Shown: piece after piece, positions 15,746-23,733 of the stretch
How the letters are laid out: the number at the start of each line of letters is the position of its first letter
How positions within the stretch are numbered: the first letter of the stretch is position 1
NCBI GenBank assembly: GCA_964418595.1
Contig: CAYQMF010000004.1
Coordinates: 1 to 64,000, forward strand
Length of the DNA: 64,000 nt
Direction of reading: 5' to 3'
Source: CAYQMF01 sp964418595
GTDB lineage: Bacteria; Planctomycetota; UBA1135; UBA2386
Translations under genes and position numbers: made by a program
The notes under the pieces: model-generated
What the model saw: only the letters and a program-made list of their open reading frames with translations
What the model was told of the DNA's origin: nothing
Databases searched by the model: none

Positions 15746-18223
15746 CTACGGGTTGAGCGGGCTCACGTTGAGCACGCTCACGACCTTGGCGGTCGCCGAG
15801 GGTACGGCCGTGAGGCGCAGGGGCGCCGTGCCACCGGTGAGGTGGTTCCAATACGCCACCGTGGCGATCGTCGGCACGGTGCGCGAGTTGGTGCCCTGCG
15901 ACCACACGATCCCGGACAGGGGCGCGGGCACGAAGTGGACCGACCCGCGCTGGATGCCCTGCCCGCCGGAGGCGGGCGTGACAGAGATCTTGATCGGCGT
16001 GCCGCCGGTGATCGGCAGCACGTACAGGTCTTCGGCCGTCGTCGTCGCCGTGCCGGGGCCTTGCGCGTACGCCAGCCGCGAGCTGGTCGTCTGCAGGACG
16101 AGGTCCTGGATGCGCGCCACGGTCGCAGTGGTACCGGAGCCGGTGTTGGTCGTCACCTGCGTGGCGATGCTGCCGGTCTCCGGGTTGAACCGGAAGATCT
16201 GGTCGTCCTGGTAGGTCGCCGACACGCCGCTGTTCGTCCCGCACGCGAAGAACAGCTCGTTGGTCACGTCGTGCCGCCGCGGGAACCAGGTGTAGAGCGT
16301 CGTCGAGATCGGCCGCAGCGACGGCGCCGTTCCACCGGAGAACTCGTTCCCGGTCACGTCGAACAGCCCGTTGGTCGTGGTGTTGATGCCCTTCCAATCG
16401 GTGTTGAGGCCCAGCGTCGTGGTCGTGAAGCCGCGCGCGAAGTAGTAGAACGCACCGTTCTCGGACATGAACGAGCCGCGCACCGCGATGGTGCCGGTCT
16501 GCGTTCCGCCCTGGCAGAAGGGTGCCACGAACGATCCGTTGGTGGTGCGGGTCAGGTTGGTGATCGTCGCGAGGCCGATGTTGTACAGGTAGTAGTCGAC
16601 CGCGGTCGAAGTGCTGCCGGCGGTGAACAACAGCGTGTTGTTGCTGAGCCACCACAGCTCCCAGAACCCGACCACCGTCGCATCGAACTGGCCGCTGGTG
16701 AACGAGGTCACCGTGCCGGCGTCGGCGCCGTTGGTGCGCACGATGGCGATGTTGCCCGGCGATGCCGTGGTGTTGGCGCCGATGACGAGGGCAAAGCGCG
16801 TCGCATCGGGCGAGAGCGCGCCGCGGATGTTGCTCGTGCCGAGCGTCGAGTTGCCGAAGGTCTGCACCTGCGTGGCCACCGCGAACGCCGTGAGGTTGGT
16901 CACGATCGGTGCGCCGCTGCCGAGGTTGGTGATCGCCATCACGTCCATGTCGGTCGTGCTGCTCGCGCTCGAACCGCCGGACAGGAACACGTCGACGGTG
17001 CGGGACGGATCCTGCCGCCACACGCTGTACGACCAGTAGAACGCGTTGCCGGTGCCGGTGTTCGGCACCGTGACCCGCGTCCACTGCGCGGAGCCGTCGG
17101 TGGGGCCGCTCCACATCGCCGCGGCGCCGGTGATGCCGCTGGGCTCCTCGCCCTCGACCAGGCCGTGGCCGTTGAAGCCGATGCGGAGCGAGCCGTTGTA
17201 GGTGGTGTGGATCGCGTTCGGCCCGGCGACGGGCGACGCATCGAACACGTTGAAGCCGTTGCTGAAGAGCTGCGCCGGGTCGGTCTTGACCAGCAGCAAC
17301 CTGTCGGGCGGACCGACGTTGTTGACGGGCGTGTTCGTCGAGTCGTGGACCACGCAGATGGCGGTGCCGCCGTCTGGCGTGAACGCGAACTGCGGCCGGA
17401 ACATGCTCACCGGCGTCGGCGACGCGGTGCCGATGTCGGTGAAGGTCGAGTTGGTGAGCCTCGTCATCACGCCGGTGGCGCGGTTGAGCGAGGCCAGGAA
17501 GAACGTGCGCTGACTGCTGGCATCGCGCAGCACGTACAGGTCGAAGCCGTTCGGCAGGCTCATGTGCACGACGCCCGGATCGCGCACGTCCTGGCAGACC
17601 GTGTTCAGGCGATCGATCTCGATGTCCGCCTGCTCGACCGTCGACGAACCAGCGGAGACGAGCTGGCGGAAGCCGGCAAACCCGTAGTGGGTGATCGCCT
17701 GCACCGCGACGTTGCCGAGGCCCTGGTTCACGGGGGCGCCGGCGGTGGCGTTGGTGACCGACTCTACGGCGAGGGAGCCCGTGGTCGCAGCGTTGGCCGG
17801 ACCCTCCGCGAGGGTGACGGTGCCGATGCCCGCGGAGATGCACAGCTCCGCGTAGTTGGTCGACAGCGCGTTGAGGTTGGCGTTGAAGGCCTGGAAGCCG
17901 AGGCACAACCCGACGAGGAACGGGTTGGCCGGGATGCCGAAGCTCACCGTGTCGACGCCGCTGCCGGGGACCGCGCTCGCATACACGTACGTCAGCGACG
18001 CGAGGTTGAGGTTCAGCGTGCCCCAGGGCGTGGGCAGCGGGGCGAACGGGCCCGCCGACAGGAACATCGCGTACAGGTTCCCCGCGGTGGCGGAGTACTC
18101 GAGCGAGAGCGGCTTGCCGACCGCAGCGGCGCTCGTGCGGGTGATGGCGTTCTGGGCGAGGAGGGGAGACGACGCCGCGCAGGCGAGCGCGAGCGCCGAC
18201 AGCAGGGTTCGCTGCATTGGCAA
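15746..18223 (-). CDS. Large secreted propeller protein, paralogue of the gene at 28041
   Basis: 825 residues with a signal peptide (LLSALALACAASSPLLAQN). The N-terminal 100 residues form a small beta-domain (NLYAMFLSAGPFAPLPTPWGTLNL), followed by a long propeller-like region with repeated NRATGVMTRLTN, FTPDGGTAICVVHD and RIGFNGHG type blades. It shares order and phrases with the protein at 28041-30428 (SLPNGFDLYVLRD versus SLPNGCDISIIRS; FRFNPETGS versus FRFDIENGG; NGIVW-type endings), so the two are paralogues. TolB-like periplasmic propeller folding is plausible but no ligand or enzyme motif is seen. Rich in Thr, Asn and Gly, as secreted proteins here are. Confidence 0.8.
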   Translation of the reverse strand: MPMQRTLLSALALACAASSPLLAQNAITRTSAAAVGKPLSLEYSATAGNLYAMFLSAGPFAPLPTPWGTLNLNLASLTYVYASAVPGSGVDTVSFGIPANPFLVGLCLGFQAFNANLNALSTNYAELCISAGIGTVTLAEGPANAATTGSLAVESVTNATAGAPVNQGLGNVAVQAITHYGFAGFRQLVSAGSSTVEQADIEIDRLNTVCQDVRDPGVVHMSLPNGFDLYVLRDASSQRTFFLASLNRATGVMTRLTNSTFTDIGTASPTPVSMFRPQFAFTPDGGTAICVVHDSTNTPVNNVGPPDRLLLVKTDPAQLFSNGFNVFDASPVAGPNAIHTTYNGSLRIGFNGHGLVEGEEPSGITGAAAMWSGPTDGSAQWTRVTVPNTGTGNAFYWSYSVWRQDPSRTVDVFLSGGSSASSTTDMDVMAITNLGSGAPIVTNLTAFAVATQVQTFGNSTLGTSNIRGALSPDATRFALVIGANTTASPGNIAIVRTNGADAGTVTSFTSGQFDATVVGFWELWWLSNNTLLFTAGSTSTAVDYYLYNIGLATITNLTRTTNGSFVAPFCQGGTQTGTIAVRGSFMSENGAFYYFARGFTTTTLGLNTDWKGINTTTNGLFDVTGNEFSGGTAPSLRPISTTLYTWFPRRHDVTNELFFACGTNSGVSATYQDDQIFRFNPETGSIATQVTTNTGSGTTATVARIQDLVLQTTSSRLAYAQGPGTATTTAEDLYVLPITGGTPIKISVTPASGGQGIQRGSVHFVPAPLSGIVWSQGTNSRTVPTIATVAYWNHLTGGTAPLRLTAVPSATAKVVSVLNVSPLNP

Positions 18224-18283
18224 CTCCGAGGATGGAGAGGAACGAGGAGTGCCCGTCCGCGAGGTGCGGGACGAAGCACGCGG

Positions 18284-18289
18284 AGACTA
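18284..18289 (-). promoter_or_regulatory. TAGTCT -10-like box for the secreted propeller gene
   Basis: On the minus strand, TAGTCT (18289 to 18284) precedes ATG 18223 by 60 nt. It fits the TAGnnT pattern of the window, with a longer leader than most. Confidence 0.35.
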
Positions 18290-18333
18290 GCGAGCCGGCG
18301 GTCTCCGCGGCAGTGGGGGCGCCGCGCGGCGCG

Positions 18334-20199
18334 TCAGCGGACCTCGGCGGTCTCCGGATTGGTCAAGCCCACCCCAGCAGGGAGCGCGGGGTTGGCGGTC
18401 GCACCCTGGATCGCGAGGCGCGCTCCCGATGGCACGCCCGCGGGCACGGGGATCGCCACGATGGCTTCGCCAAAGCCATCGAGCAGCCCGCCCGGCAGGG
18501 CGACCAGCGGCGTCGCCGCCAGGTTGAACAGACCGAAGACCGTCGGCAGGCCGGGCTCCGACGCCAGCCCCGCCAACAGGCCGAACGGCATCGCGGCGCC
18601 GCCGGTGACGCCCAGGAAGAACGGCCGACCGGCGTCGACGCCGCGCGCCGGGTTTTGACCAAAGCCAGCGCTGCCGGCGTGCTCGTCGATGCGCAGCGTG
18701 GCGGCGCAGGACGCCGTCTGCACGTTGGGCAAGCTCGGGTTCGTCTGCCGGTAGAACAGCGCGCGGTCGTCGACCTCGTCGACCCCGATCACGTCGAGGT
18801 CGCCGTCGCGGTCGTAGTCGACGAGGAGCGCACACGATCCCGCGCGTGGCGCGGCGAGCGTGAGGGCGGAACCGAAGCCGCCGGTGCCGTTGTTCCAGAG
18901 CACCGTGAAGCTCGATCCGGAGTAGTTCGACGCGACCACGTCGTGGGCGCCGTCGCCGTCGAGATCGCCGGCGTCGATGGCGAGCGGGAACGAACCGACG
19001 CCGATGTTGGTCGCGGCCAGCAACCCACCGGCGCCGTTGCCGCGCACGACCGCGATGCTGTCCCCGGTGGAGTTGCTGGAGCACGCGTCGAGGTTGCCGT
19101 CGCGGTCGAAGTCGGCGACGACGATCATCCACGGCTGGCCGGTCACCGTCGCCGACGCCGACAGCGTGAAGTTCCCGGCGCCGTCGCCGAGCAAGAGCGT
19201 GATCGTGCGCGAGCCGTAGCAGCCCACCCAGAGATCGGCGATGCCGTCGCCGTTGGCATCGCCGGTGGCGATCGCGGTCTCGAGGTTGCCGCCGCCGTCG
19301 AGGAAGGTCGCGGGCGCGAACGTGCCGTTGCCGTTGTTGCGGTGGATGGCGAGGTTCGAGGACGTCCGGTTGGCGGTGACGATGTCCACGTCGCCGTCGG
19401 CCTCCAGGTCGAGGACCGCGAGGCCGCGCGTGCCGCTGCCGCTGGGGTAGTGCACGGCCGGCAGGTAGCCGCCGAGACCGTCACCCATCAGGATCGAGAC
19501 GGCGTTGGCGTTGATGTTGCCGACGGCGAGGTCGGTCCAGCCGTCGCTGTTGTAGTCCTGGCCTTCGTTGGTGCTCGGCTTGCCGCCGGGCGTCAGGCTG
19601 TGGATGGCGAGCGGGCCGAACACGCCGCAGCCGTCGTTGCGCAGCACGCGTACGTCGGCGGAGGTCTCGTTGGGGAGACTCAGGTCCGGCGAGCCGTCGC
19701 GGTCGAGGTCGCCGGCGTACGCTCCGTAGGTCTGGATGAGGCCTTCCCCGGTGCGGCGGATGGGCAGGTTCACCGCCAGTTGGAAGCTGCGCGTGCCGCG
19801 GCGCGGCTGGGTCCAGAACGACCACGTGTAGCCTCTGAGCAGACGGCTGCCGCCGACGGTGGCCACCGCGGACGACAACATCACGGTGACCATCTCGCCC
19901 GCGAAGAACGGCCGCGTCGGCTCGAACCGGATCGTCTGCCCGCCGCCGGTGACCGCGAGGCTGCCGAGCGCGACGCCGCTCCAGCGGCCGTACACGCGCA
20001 CGCTCGCGGGCGTGACCGTGGCCGCGTCGATCGCGGCGGCGAACGTGATCGCGATCGGCACAGCGACCCCCGCCGCGGTCGCGTTGCGCGCGGGGGAGAT
20101 CGATTGGACGGTGACCTGCGCGGCTGCGGTCGTGGCCAGCAGGGTCGTGGCCAGCAGGGATGCGCACAGCGCGAGGGCGCGGCCGGAGGGATGCGTCAT
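18334..20199 (-). CDS. Secreted FG-GAP/VCBS repeat protein with N-terminal Ig-like domain
   Basis: 621 residues starting at ATG 20199, which opens a good signal peptide (LALCASLLATTLLATTAAAQ). Residues about 28-130 resemble a bacterial Ig-like (SbsA/Big_5) domain: VQSISPARNATAAGVAVPI, FEPTRPFFAGEMVTVMLSS. From about 150 to 500 there are at least seven FG-GAP repeats, each with a calcium-type D-x-D-x-D-G-x-x-D loop (DLDRDGSPDLSL, DLEADGDVDIVTA, DANGDGIADLWVG, DFDRDGNLDACSS, DLDGDGAHDVVAS, DYDRDGDLDVIGV). Together they should form an integrin-alpha-like propeller. The C-terminal 120 residues are a separate beta domain. Probably cell-surface; ligand unknown. Confidence 0.88.
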   Translation of the reverse strand: MTHPSGRALALCASLLATTLLATTAAAQVTVQSISPARNATAAGVAVPIAITFAAAIDAATVTPASVRVYGRWSGVALGSLAVTGGGQTIRFEPTRPFFAGEMVTVMLSSAVATVGGSRLLRGYTWSFWTQPRRGTRSFQLAVNLPIRRTGEGLIQTYGAYAGDLDRDGSPDLSLPNETSADVRVLRNDGCGVFGPLAIHSLTPGGKPSTNEGQDYNSDGWTDLAVGNINANAVSILMGDGLGGYLPAVHYPSGSGTRGLAVLDLEADGDVDIVTANRTSSNLAIHRNNGNGTFAPATFLDGGGNLETAIATGDANGDGIADLWVGCYGSRTITLLLGDGAGNFTLSASATVTGQPWMIVVADFDRDGNLDACSSNSTGDSIAVVRGNGAGGLLAATNIGVGSFPLAIDAGDLDGDGAHDVVASNYSGSSFTVLWNNGTGGFGSALTLAAPRAGSCALLVDYDRDGDLDVIGVDEVDDRALFYRQTNPSLPNVQTASCAATLRIDEHAGSAGFGQNPARGVDAGRPFFLGVTGGAAMPFGLLAGLASEPGLPTVFGLFNLAATPLVALPGGLLDGFGEAIVAIPVPAGVPSGARLAIQGATANPALPAGVGLTNPETAEVR

Positions 20200-20243
20200 G
20201 GTGGCGAGGTCGTTCGATCCGGGCAGGCCGTCGGACCGGCGGC

Positions 20244-20249
20244 ATCCTA
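20244..20249 (-). promoter_or_regulatory. TAGGAT -10-like box for the FG-GAP gene
   Basis: On the minus strand TAGGAT (20249 to 20244) lies 44 nt before ATG 20199, again of the TAGnnT type. No clear -35 element is seen. Confidence 0.4.
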
Positions 20250-20302
20250 CCTGCCCGCGGCGCGCTTGCGTTCGTGCGGCTTGGTTCCTCGTGCGGCCTG
20301 GT

Positions 20303-20938
20303 TCACTGCAGCCCGGGTACCGCACGCAACACCGTGGTGTGACGCCAACCGGGGCCGGCGCGCTTGTCCTTCATTGCCTCGATGCGGCTCTCGAAGCGGC
20401 CGCTGCCAACGCGCGTGAGGCTCGCTTCGACGCGAAGCGACGCGAGGCCGCTGGGTGAGTGCGATGCGCCGCGGCGTGTGAGGCAGAGCAGGAGGGCGTG
20501 ATGGTGCTGCGCCAGGCTCACGAGGCGGGTCTGCGCGGGGAGCGGGATCGGCTCGTCGCTCGCGAGGCTCTCGAAGTCGACGACGACGAGGCCGAAGGCG
20601 CCGGTGCGCAGGAGCGTGTCGGCGGCGCGCAGCATGGCGAGGGTGGTGGGGGCGCGCACCACGACCACGGCGCCGACGTCGATGCCGTTGCGCGCGAGGT
20701 CGGGGGCGAAGAACGTCGAGGTCGGCGCGCTGATCCAGGCGGCGGGTTCGCGCGCGAGTTGGGCTTCGAGGAGGAGGTCGGCGGCGAGCGTGAGGCGGGC
20801 GGCGGGGCCGCGCGCGGCGAGTTCGACGAAGCGGCCGGTGAGGGCGGCGAGGTTCCAGACGGGAGTGGCGGGCGCGGCGGCGCCGCTGCGCCAGACCTGG
20901 CCGGTGGCGAGGAGGTCGTGCAGGGAGGGGGCGGCCAT
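20303..20938 (-). CDS. Orphan ImuA/RecA-like protein lacking a Walker A motif
   Basis: 211 residues resembling ImuA, the RecA-fold accessory protein of the ImuA-ImuB-DnaE2 mutasome. The pattern is: GRFVELAARGPAARLTLAADLLLEAQ, then AAWISAPTSTFFAPDLARNGID, VVVVRAPTTLAMLRAADTLLR, GAFGLVVVDF (Walker-B-like strand) and a final strand with LRVEASLTR. The GxxxxGKS/T loop of RecA is absent, as in ImuA. Neither imuB nor dnaE2 is nearby, so the protein is an orphan or the partners lie elsewhere. It could alternatively be a generic RecA-like inactive ATPase. No SOS box was identified. Confidence 0.55.
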   Translation of the reverse strand: MAAPSLHDLLATGQVWRSGAAAPATPVWNLAALTGRFVELAARGPAARLTLAADLLLEAQLAREPAAWISAPTSTFFAPDLARNGIDVGAVVVVRAPTTLAMLRAADTLLRTGAFGLVVVDFESLASDEPIPLPAQTRLVSLAQHHHALLLCLTRRGASHSPSGLASLRVEASLTRVGSGRFESRIEAMKDKRAGPGWRHTTVLRAVPGLQ

Positions 20939-21025
20939 CGCGCGAGCAAAGCAGACGGATGACTCGGAAGCAAGTGGGGTGGGAGCGCGCTTGCGTCACG
21001 GGGCCGGACTGGTAATCGAGGCGGG

Positions 21026-21772
21026 ATGCACCGCCTCGTCCTGCTGCGCCACGGCCAGAGCCTCTGGAACAAGACCAACCAGTTCACCGGCTGGGTCGAC
21101 GTCGACCTCACCGACCAGGGGGTCGCGGAGGCGCGGGCGGCGGGCAAGGTGCTGCGCGCCGAGGGCTTCGAGTTCGACGTGGCGTATTGCTCCCTGCTCA
21201 AGCGCGCCATCCGCACGCTGCACCTCACGCTCGAGGAACTCGACCAGCTCTGGCTGCCCGTGCACAAGGACTGGCGCCTGAACGAGCGGCACTACGGCGC
21301 GCTGCAGGGGCTCGACAAGGCGCAGACCGCGGCGAAGCACGGTGAGGAGCAGGTGAAGATCTGGCGCCGCAGCTACGACGTGCCGCCGCCGCCGCTCGCC
21401 GACGACGACCCCGGGCACCCGGCCCGCGATCGGCGGTACGCGGGCATCGACCGGCGCAAGCTGCCGCGCGCGGAGTGCCTGAAGGACACCGTGGAGCGGT
21501 TCCTTCCGTACTGGCACGAGACGATCGCGCCGGCGATCCGCAGCGGCAAGCGCGTGATCGTCGCCGCGCACGGCAACAGCCTGCGCGCGCTGGTGAAGTA
21601 CCTCGATGGGATGTCGGAGGCGGAGGTGCTGGAGCTGAACATCCCGACCGGCGTGCCGTTGTTGTACGAGCTGGATGCGGGGCTGCGCTCGAAGGGGCGG
21701 AGATACCTCGGCGATCAGGCGGCGATCGCGGCGGCAGCGAAGGCCGTGGCCGATCAGGGGAAGGCGAAGTAG
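21026..21772 (+). CDS. gpmA: 2,3-bisphosphoglycerate-dependent phosphoglycerate mutase
   Basis: Interconverts 3- and 2-phosphoglycerate in glycolysis in the cytoplasm. The 248-residue length and the sequence match GpmA: phospho-histidine motif LVLLRHGQSLWN (His9), NQFTGWVDVDLTDQG, YCSLLKRAIRTL, the substrate loop DWRLNERHYGALQGLDK, and the second histidine in VIVAAHGNSLRALVKYLDG. LNIPTGVPLLYEL closes the domain. A GAGG sequence about 7 nt before the ATG can serve as a ribosome binding site. The stop is three bases from the convergent stop of the serine hydrolase gene. Confidence 0.97.
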   Translation: MHRLVLLRHGQSLWNKTNQFTGWVDVDLTDQGVAEARAAGKVLRAEGFEFDVAYCSLLKRAIRTLHLTLEELDQLWLPVHKDWRLNERHYGALQGLDKAQTAAKHGEEQVKIWRRSYDVPPPPLADDDPGHPARDRRYAGIDRRKLPRAECLKDTVERFLPYWHETIAPAIRSGKRVIVAAHGNSLRALVKYLDGMSEAEVLELNIPTGVPLLYELDAGLRSKGRRYLGDQAAIAAAAKAVADQGKAK

Positions 21773-21775
21773 CGA

Positions 21776-23290
21776 TCAGTCGATGGCGAGGCGCGCGAGA
21801 TCGCGCGTGAGGTCGGCGAGCTGCGCCCACTCGCTGTTGCACATCACCGCCACCGCGACCTGCCGTTCGGGCACGAGCAGGAGGAACGTGCGCGTCTTGT
21901 CCTGCGCGCCGCTGTGCGAGACGGTGGCGTGTTCACCGAGCCGTCCGGTGCCGATGCCGAGACCGTAGGTGGTGCGCTTGCCGTCGCGGGTCTTCTGCGC
22001 GGTGAACATCGCCGCCTGCGTCGCGGGTTGCAGGAGGGCACCTTGCAGCAGGCCCTGGCCGAAGCGCGCGAGGTCGATCGCGGTGGAGGTGAAACCGCCG
22101 CCGGCGAGCTTCCAGCTCACGTCGACATCGGCGGAGGGTGCGATCACGCCGACCAGCTTGCGGTAGCCGCGGGTGCGGTCCGGGATCGCGAGCCACTCGT
22201 AGTCGGGCTGGAACGACGTCATGCCCAGCGGGACCGCGATGCGCTGGCGGACCTGCTCCCAGAACGGCGCCTTGCCGGCGCGCTCGACGGCCGCGCCGGC
22301 GAGCATGAAGCCGTGCGTCGTGTAGTGGTGCGCCGAGCCCGGCTCGCAGATCAGCGGCGACTCCTTGAACTTGTCGAGCGCGACGACGAGATCGACGAAG
22401 GGGTGCTCGGTGTCGTAGCTGCGCTGGGTCGCGATCACCTCGCCGTTGCCGTAGTGCACGACGCCGCCCTGGTGGGTGAGGAGCTGGCGCGTCGTGATCG
22501 GCCAGGGCTTCGCGGGGAACTCGAGCACGAGCGTGCGCACGTCGGCATCGAGGTCGAGTGCCTGCAGCTCGACGAGCTGCAGCGCCGCGACTGCAGTGAC
22601 CGGCTTGCTGATCGACGCCCAGCGGAACGATGTGACCGCCGGGCGCACGAGGGTCTTCTTGACGAGATCGGCGAAACCGTGTCCGGCGGCGTAGGCGATG
22701 CGTCCGTCGGCGACCACGACGATGGCGAGCCCGACGAGGTCCTGCGCGGTGCGTTCTTGTTCGGCACGGGTGAAGATCGCGGCGCTGCGCCGGCCGAGGT
22801 CGGTGGGCAGGGATGTGTCGTCGGCGCGCACCCATTCGAGTGGCAGCGCCCGAAGGGTCGTGGCCGCTTCGTCGCCGAGGCTCGTGCAGCCGGCGAGGTC
22901 GAGGTGGCGCAGCGACGTGACGCTCGCGAGCGGCGCGAGGTCGGCGCCGCGCAGGCGCGTGCAGCCGGCGAGCGACAGCGCCGGCGCGCCGGCCGCGGCC
23001 AGGTCGGTGCAGAGGCGCACGAGCGCACCGCCGTCGAGGTCGGCGGGGGCGTTGGGTTCGACCCACCAGACCCACGCGTCCGGGATCGCGAGTGCCGGTC
23101 GGCCGGGGCCCGTCTCGCCGAGCGCACGCAGCGGGGCAGTGGTGGCAGCGGCGGCCGCTGCCGGCGGGGCGGCGGCGGTGGCGCCGTCGCGGCCGGGGGC
23201 GGCGCGCCGGGGCGGGGGCGCCGGCGCCGGCGCGAGCACGGCCGCGAGGAGAAAGGGGAACGCCACCGCGAGGCGGACGAGGGCGCGCAT
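21776..23290 (-). CDS. Secreted serine beta-lactamase-family hydrolase with an N-terminal leucine-rich segment
   Basis: 504 residues. A hydrophobic N-terminus and an Ala/Pro-rich linker lead to a short leucine-rich-repeat segment (about 105-155: LSLAGCTRL, LRHLDLAGCTSL). The beta-lactamase/class C penicillin-binding fold follows from about 180, with Ser226-x-x-Lys229 in ASISKPVTA, LLTHQGGVVHYG and the HSG triad in VSHSGAQDK. The usual YxN reads YTT (HHYTTHGFM). Such proteins are peptidases, esterases or lactamases of the cell envelope. The start at ATG 23290 is favoured by a TACACT box 7 nt upstream; the in-frame region before it is not conserved-looking. Confidence 0.85.
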   Translation of the reverse strand: MRALVRLAVAFPFLLAAVLAPAPAPPPRRAAPGRDGATAAAPPAAAAAATTAPLRALGETGPGRPALAIPDAWVWWVEPNAPADLDGGALVRLCTDLAAAGAPALSLAGCTRLRGADLAPLASVTSLRHLDLAGCTSLGDEAATTLRALPLEWVRADDTSLPTDLGRRSAAIFTRAEQERTAQDLVGLAIVVVADGRIAYAAGHGFADLVKKTLVRPAVTSFRWASISKPVTAVAALQLVELQALDLDADVRTLVLEFPAKPWPITTRQLLTHQGGVVHYGNGEVIATQRSYDTEHPFVDLVVALDKFKESPLICEPGSAHHYTTHGFMLAGAAVERAGKAPFWEQVRQRIAVPLGMTSFQPDYEWLAIPDRTRGYRKLVGVIAPSADVDVSWKLAGGGFTSTAIDLARFGQGLLQGALLQPATQAAMFTAQKTRDGKRTTYGLGIGTGRLGEHATVSHSGAQDKTRTFLLLVPERQVAVAVMCNSEWAQLADLTRDLARLAID

Positions 23291-23297
23291 CCCGGCG

Positions 23298-23303
23298 AGT
23301 GTA
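23298..23303 (-). promoter_or_regulatory. TACACT -10-like box, near-leaderless start of the serine hydrolase gene
   Basis: On the minus strand TACACT (23303 to 23298) is followed by seven bases and then ATG 23290, so the transcript probably begins at or next to the start codon. Confidence 0.5.
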
Positions 23304-23325
23304 GTGGTCTCGCCGCAGCGCACGC

Positions 23326-23353
23326 TTGCGCGAGTCGAGGTCACGGCTAGCAT
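23326..23353 (+). promoter_or_regulatory. Promoter of the tRNA-Pro gene
   Basis: A -35-like TTGCGC (23326-23331), a 16-nt spacer and a -10-like TAGCAT (23348-23353) precede the tRNA by 44 nt. Both boxes are close to vegetative sigma-factor elements. Confidence 0.5.
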
Positions 23354-23397
23354 TCCGACCCCCGCGCGGCTCAGGGCCGCGTCGTTCGATTCCCGGT

Positions 23398-23474
23398 CGG
23401 AGCGTGGCGCAGCCTGGTAGCGCACCTGCATGGGGTGCAGGGGGTCGCAGGTTCAAATCCTGTCGCTCCGACCA
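23398..23474 (+). tRNA. tRNA-Pro (anticodon GGG)
   Basis: A 77-nt cloverleaf with encoded CCA. The acceptor stem pairs CGGAGCG (23398-23404) with CGCTCCG (23464-23470). The D-arm reads GCGC-AGCCTGGTA-GCGC, the anticodon stem CCTGC/GCAGG encloses the loop ATGGGGT with anticodon GGG, and the T-arm holds TTCAAAT. GGG reads proline codons CCC and CCU. A GC-rich hairpin follows two bases after the CCA, and a damaged copy of the tRNA 3' end lies about 100 bp downstream. Confidence 0.96.
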
Positions 23475-23475
23475 A

Positions 23476-23494
23476 CTCCGCGCGGAGCGCGGAG
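23476..23494 (+). terminator. GC-rich hairpin after tRNA-Pro
   Basis: CTCCGCG (23476-23482) pairs with CGCGGAG (23488-23494) around a 5-nt loop. There is no T-tract, so it is either a processing signal or a weak terminator. Confidence 0.45.
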
Positions 23495-23559
23495 CTGGAT
23501 CGGCGCGCCTCGCTTTGGGCATGTCGCCCGCCGCGGCTGCGCCGCGACCGGCTCCAGCG

Positions 23560-23589
23560 CAAATCCTGTCGATCCGCCCACTCCGCGCG
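23560..23589 (+). repeat. Degenerate duplicate of the tRNA-Pro 3' end
   Basis: The stretch CAAATCCTGTCG-A-TCCG-CCC-ACTCCGCGCG repeats the tRNA 3' end and its flank (23454-23484) with two substitutions and one deleted base. The copies are about 106 bp apart and in the same orientation. This is the arrangement left by an integrase-generated attachment site, or by a small tandem duplication. No integrase or cargo gene lies between them. Confidence 0.55.
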
Positions 23590-23733
23590 CTCCAAGCCGT
23601 CCCGCTGGATTGGTGCCGCGGGCTGCGGGCCAGCTTGAAGGGGCCTGGTCCGCTGCCGTCAGCGCCCGTCGCGCTACACTCGCCGCGTCGCGCGCTCCCC
23701 GCGACGAGTTCCAAGACCCCTTCGAGTGCAGGC

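Noticed and set aside
23380..23400. A second tRNA T-arm (TTCGATT) just before the tRNA-Pro
   Set aside because: The flanking bases do not form a stem and no other tRNA parts are visible; it lies within the tRNA leader.
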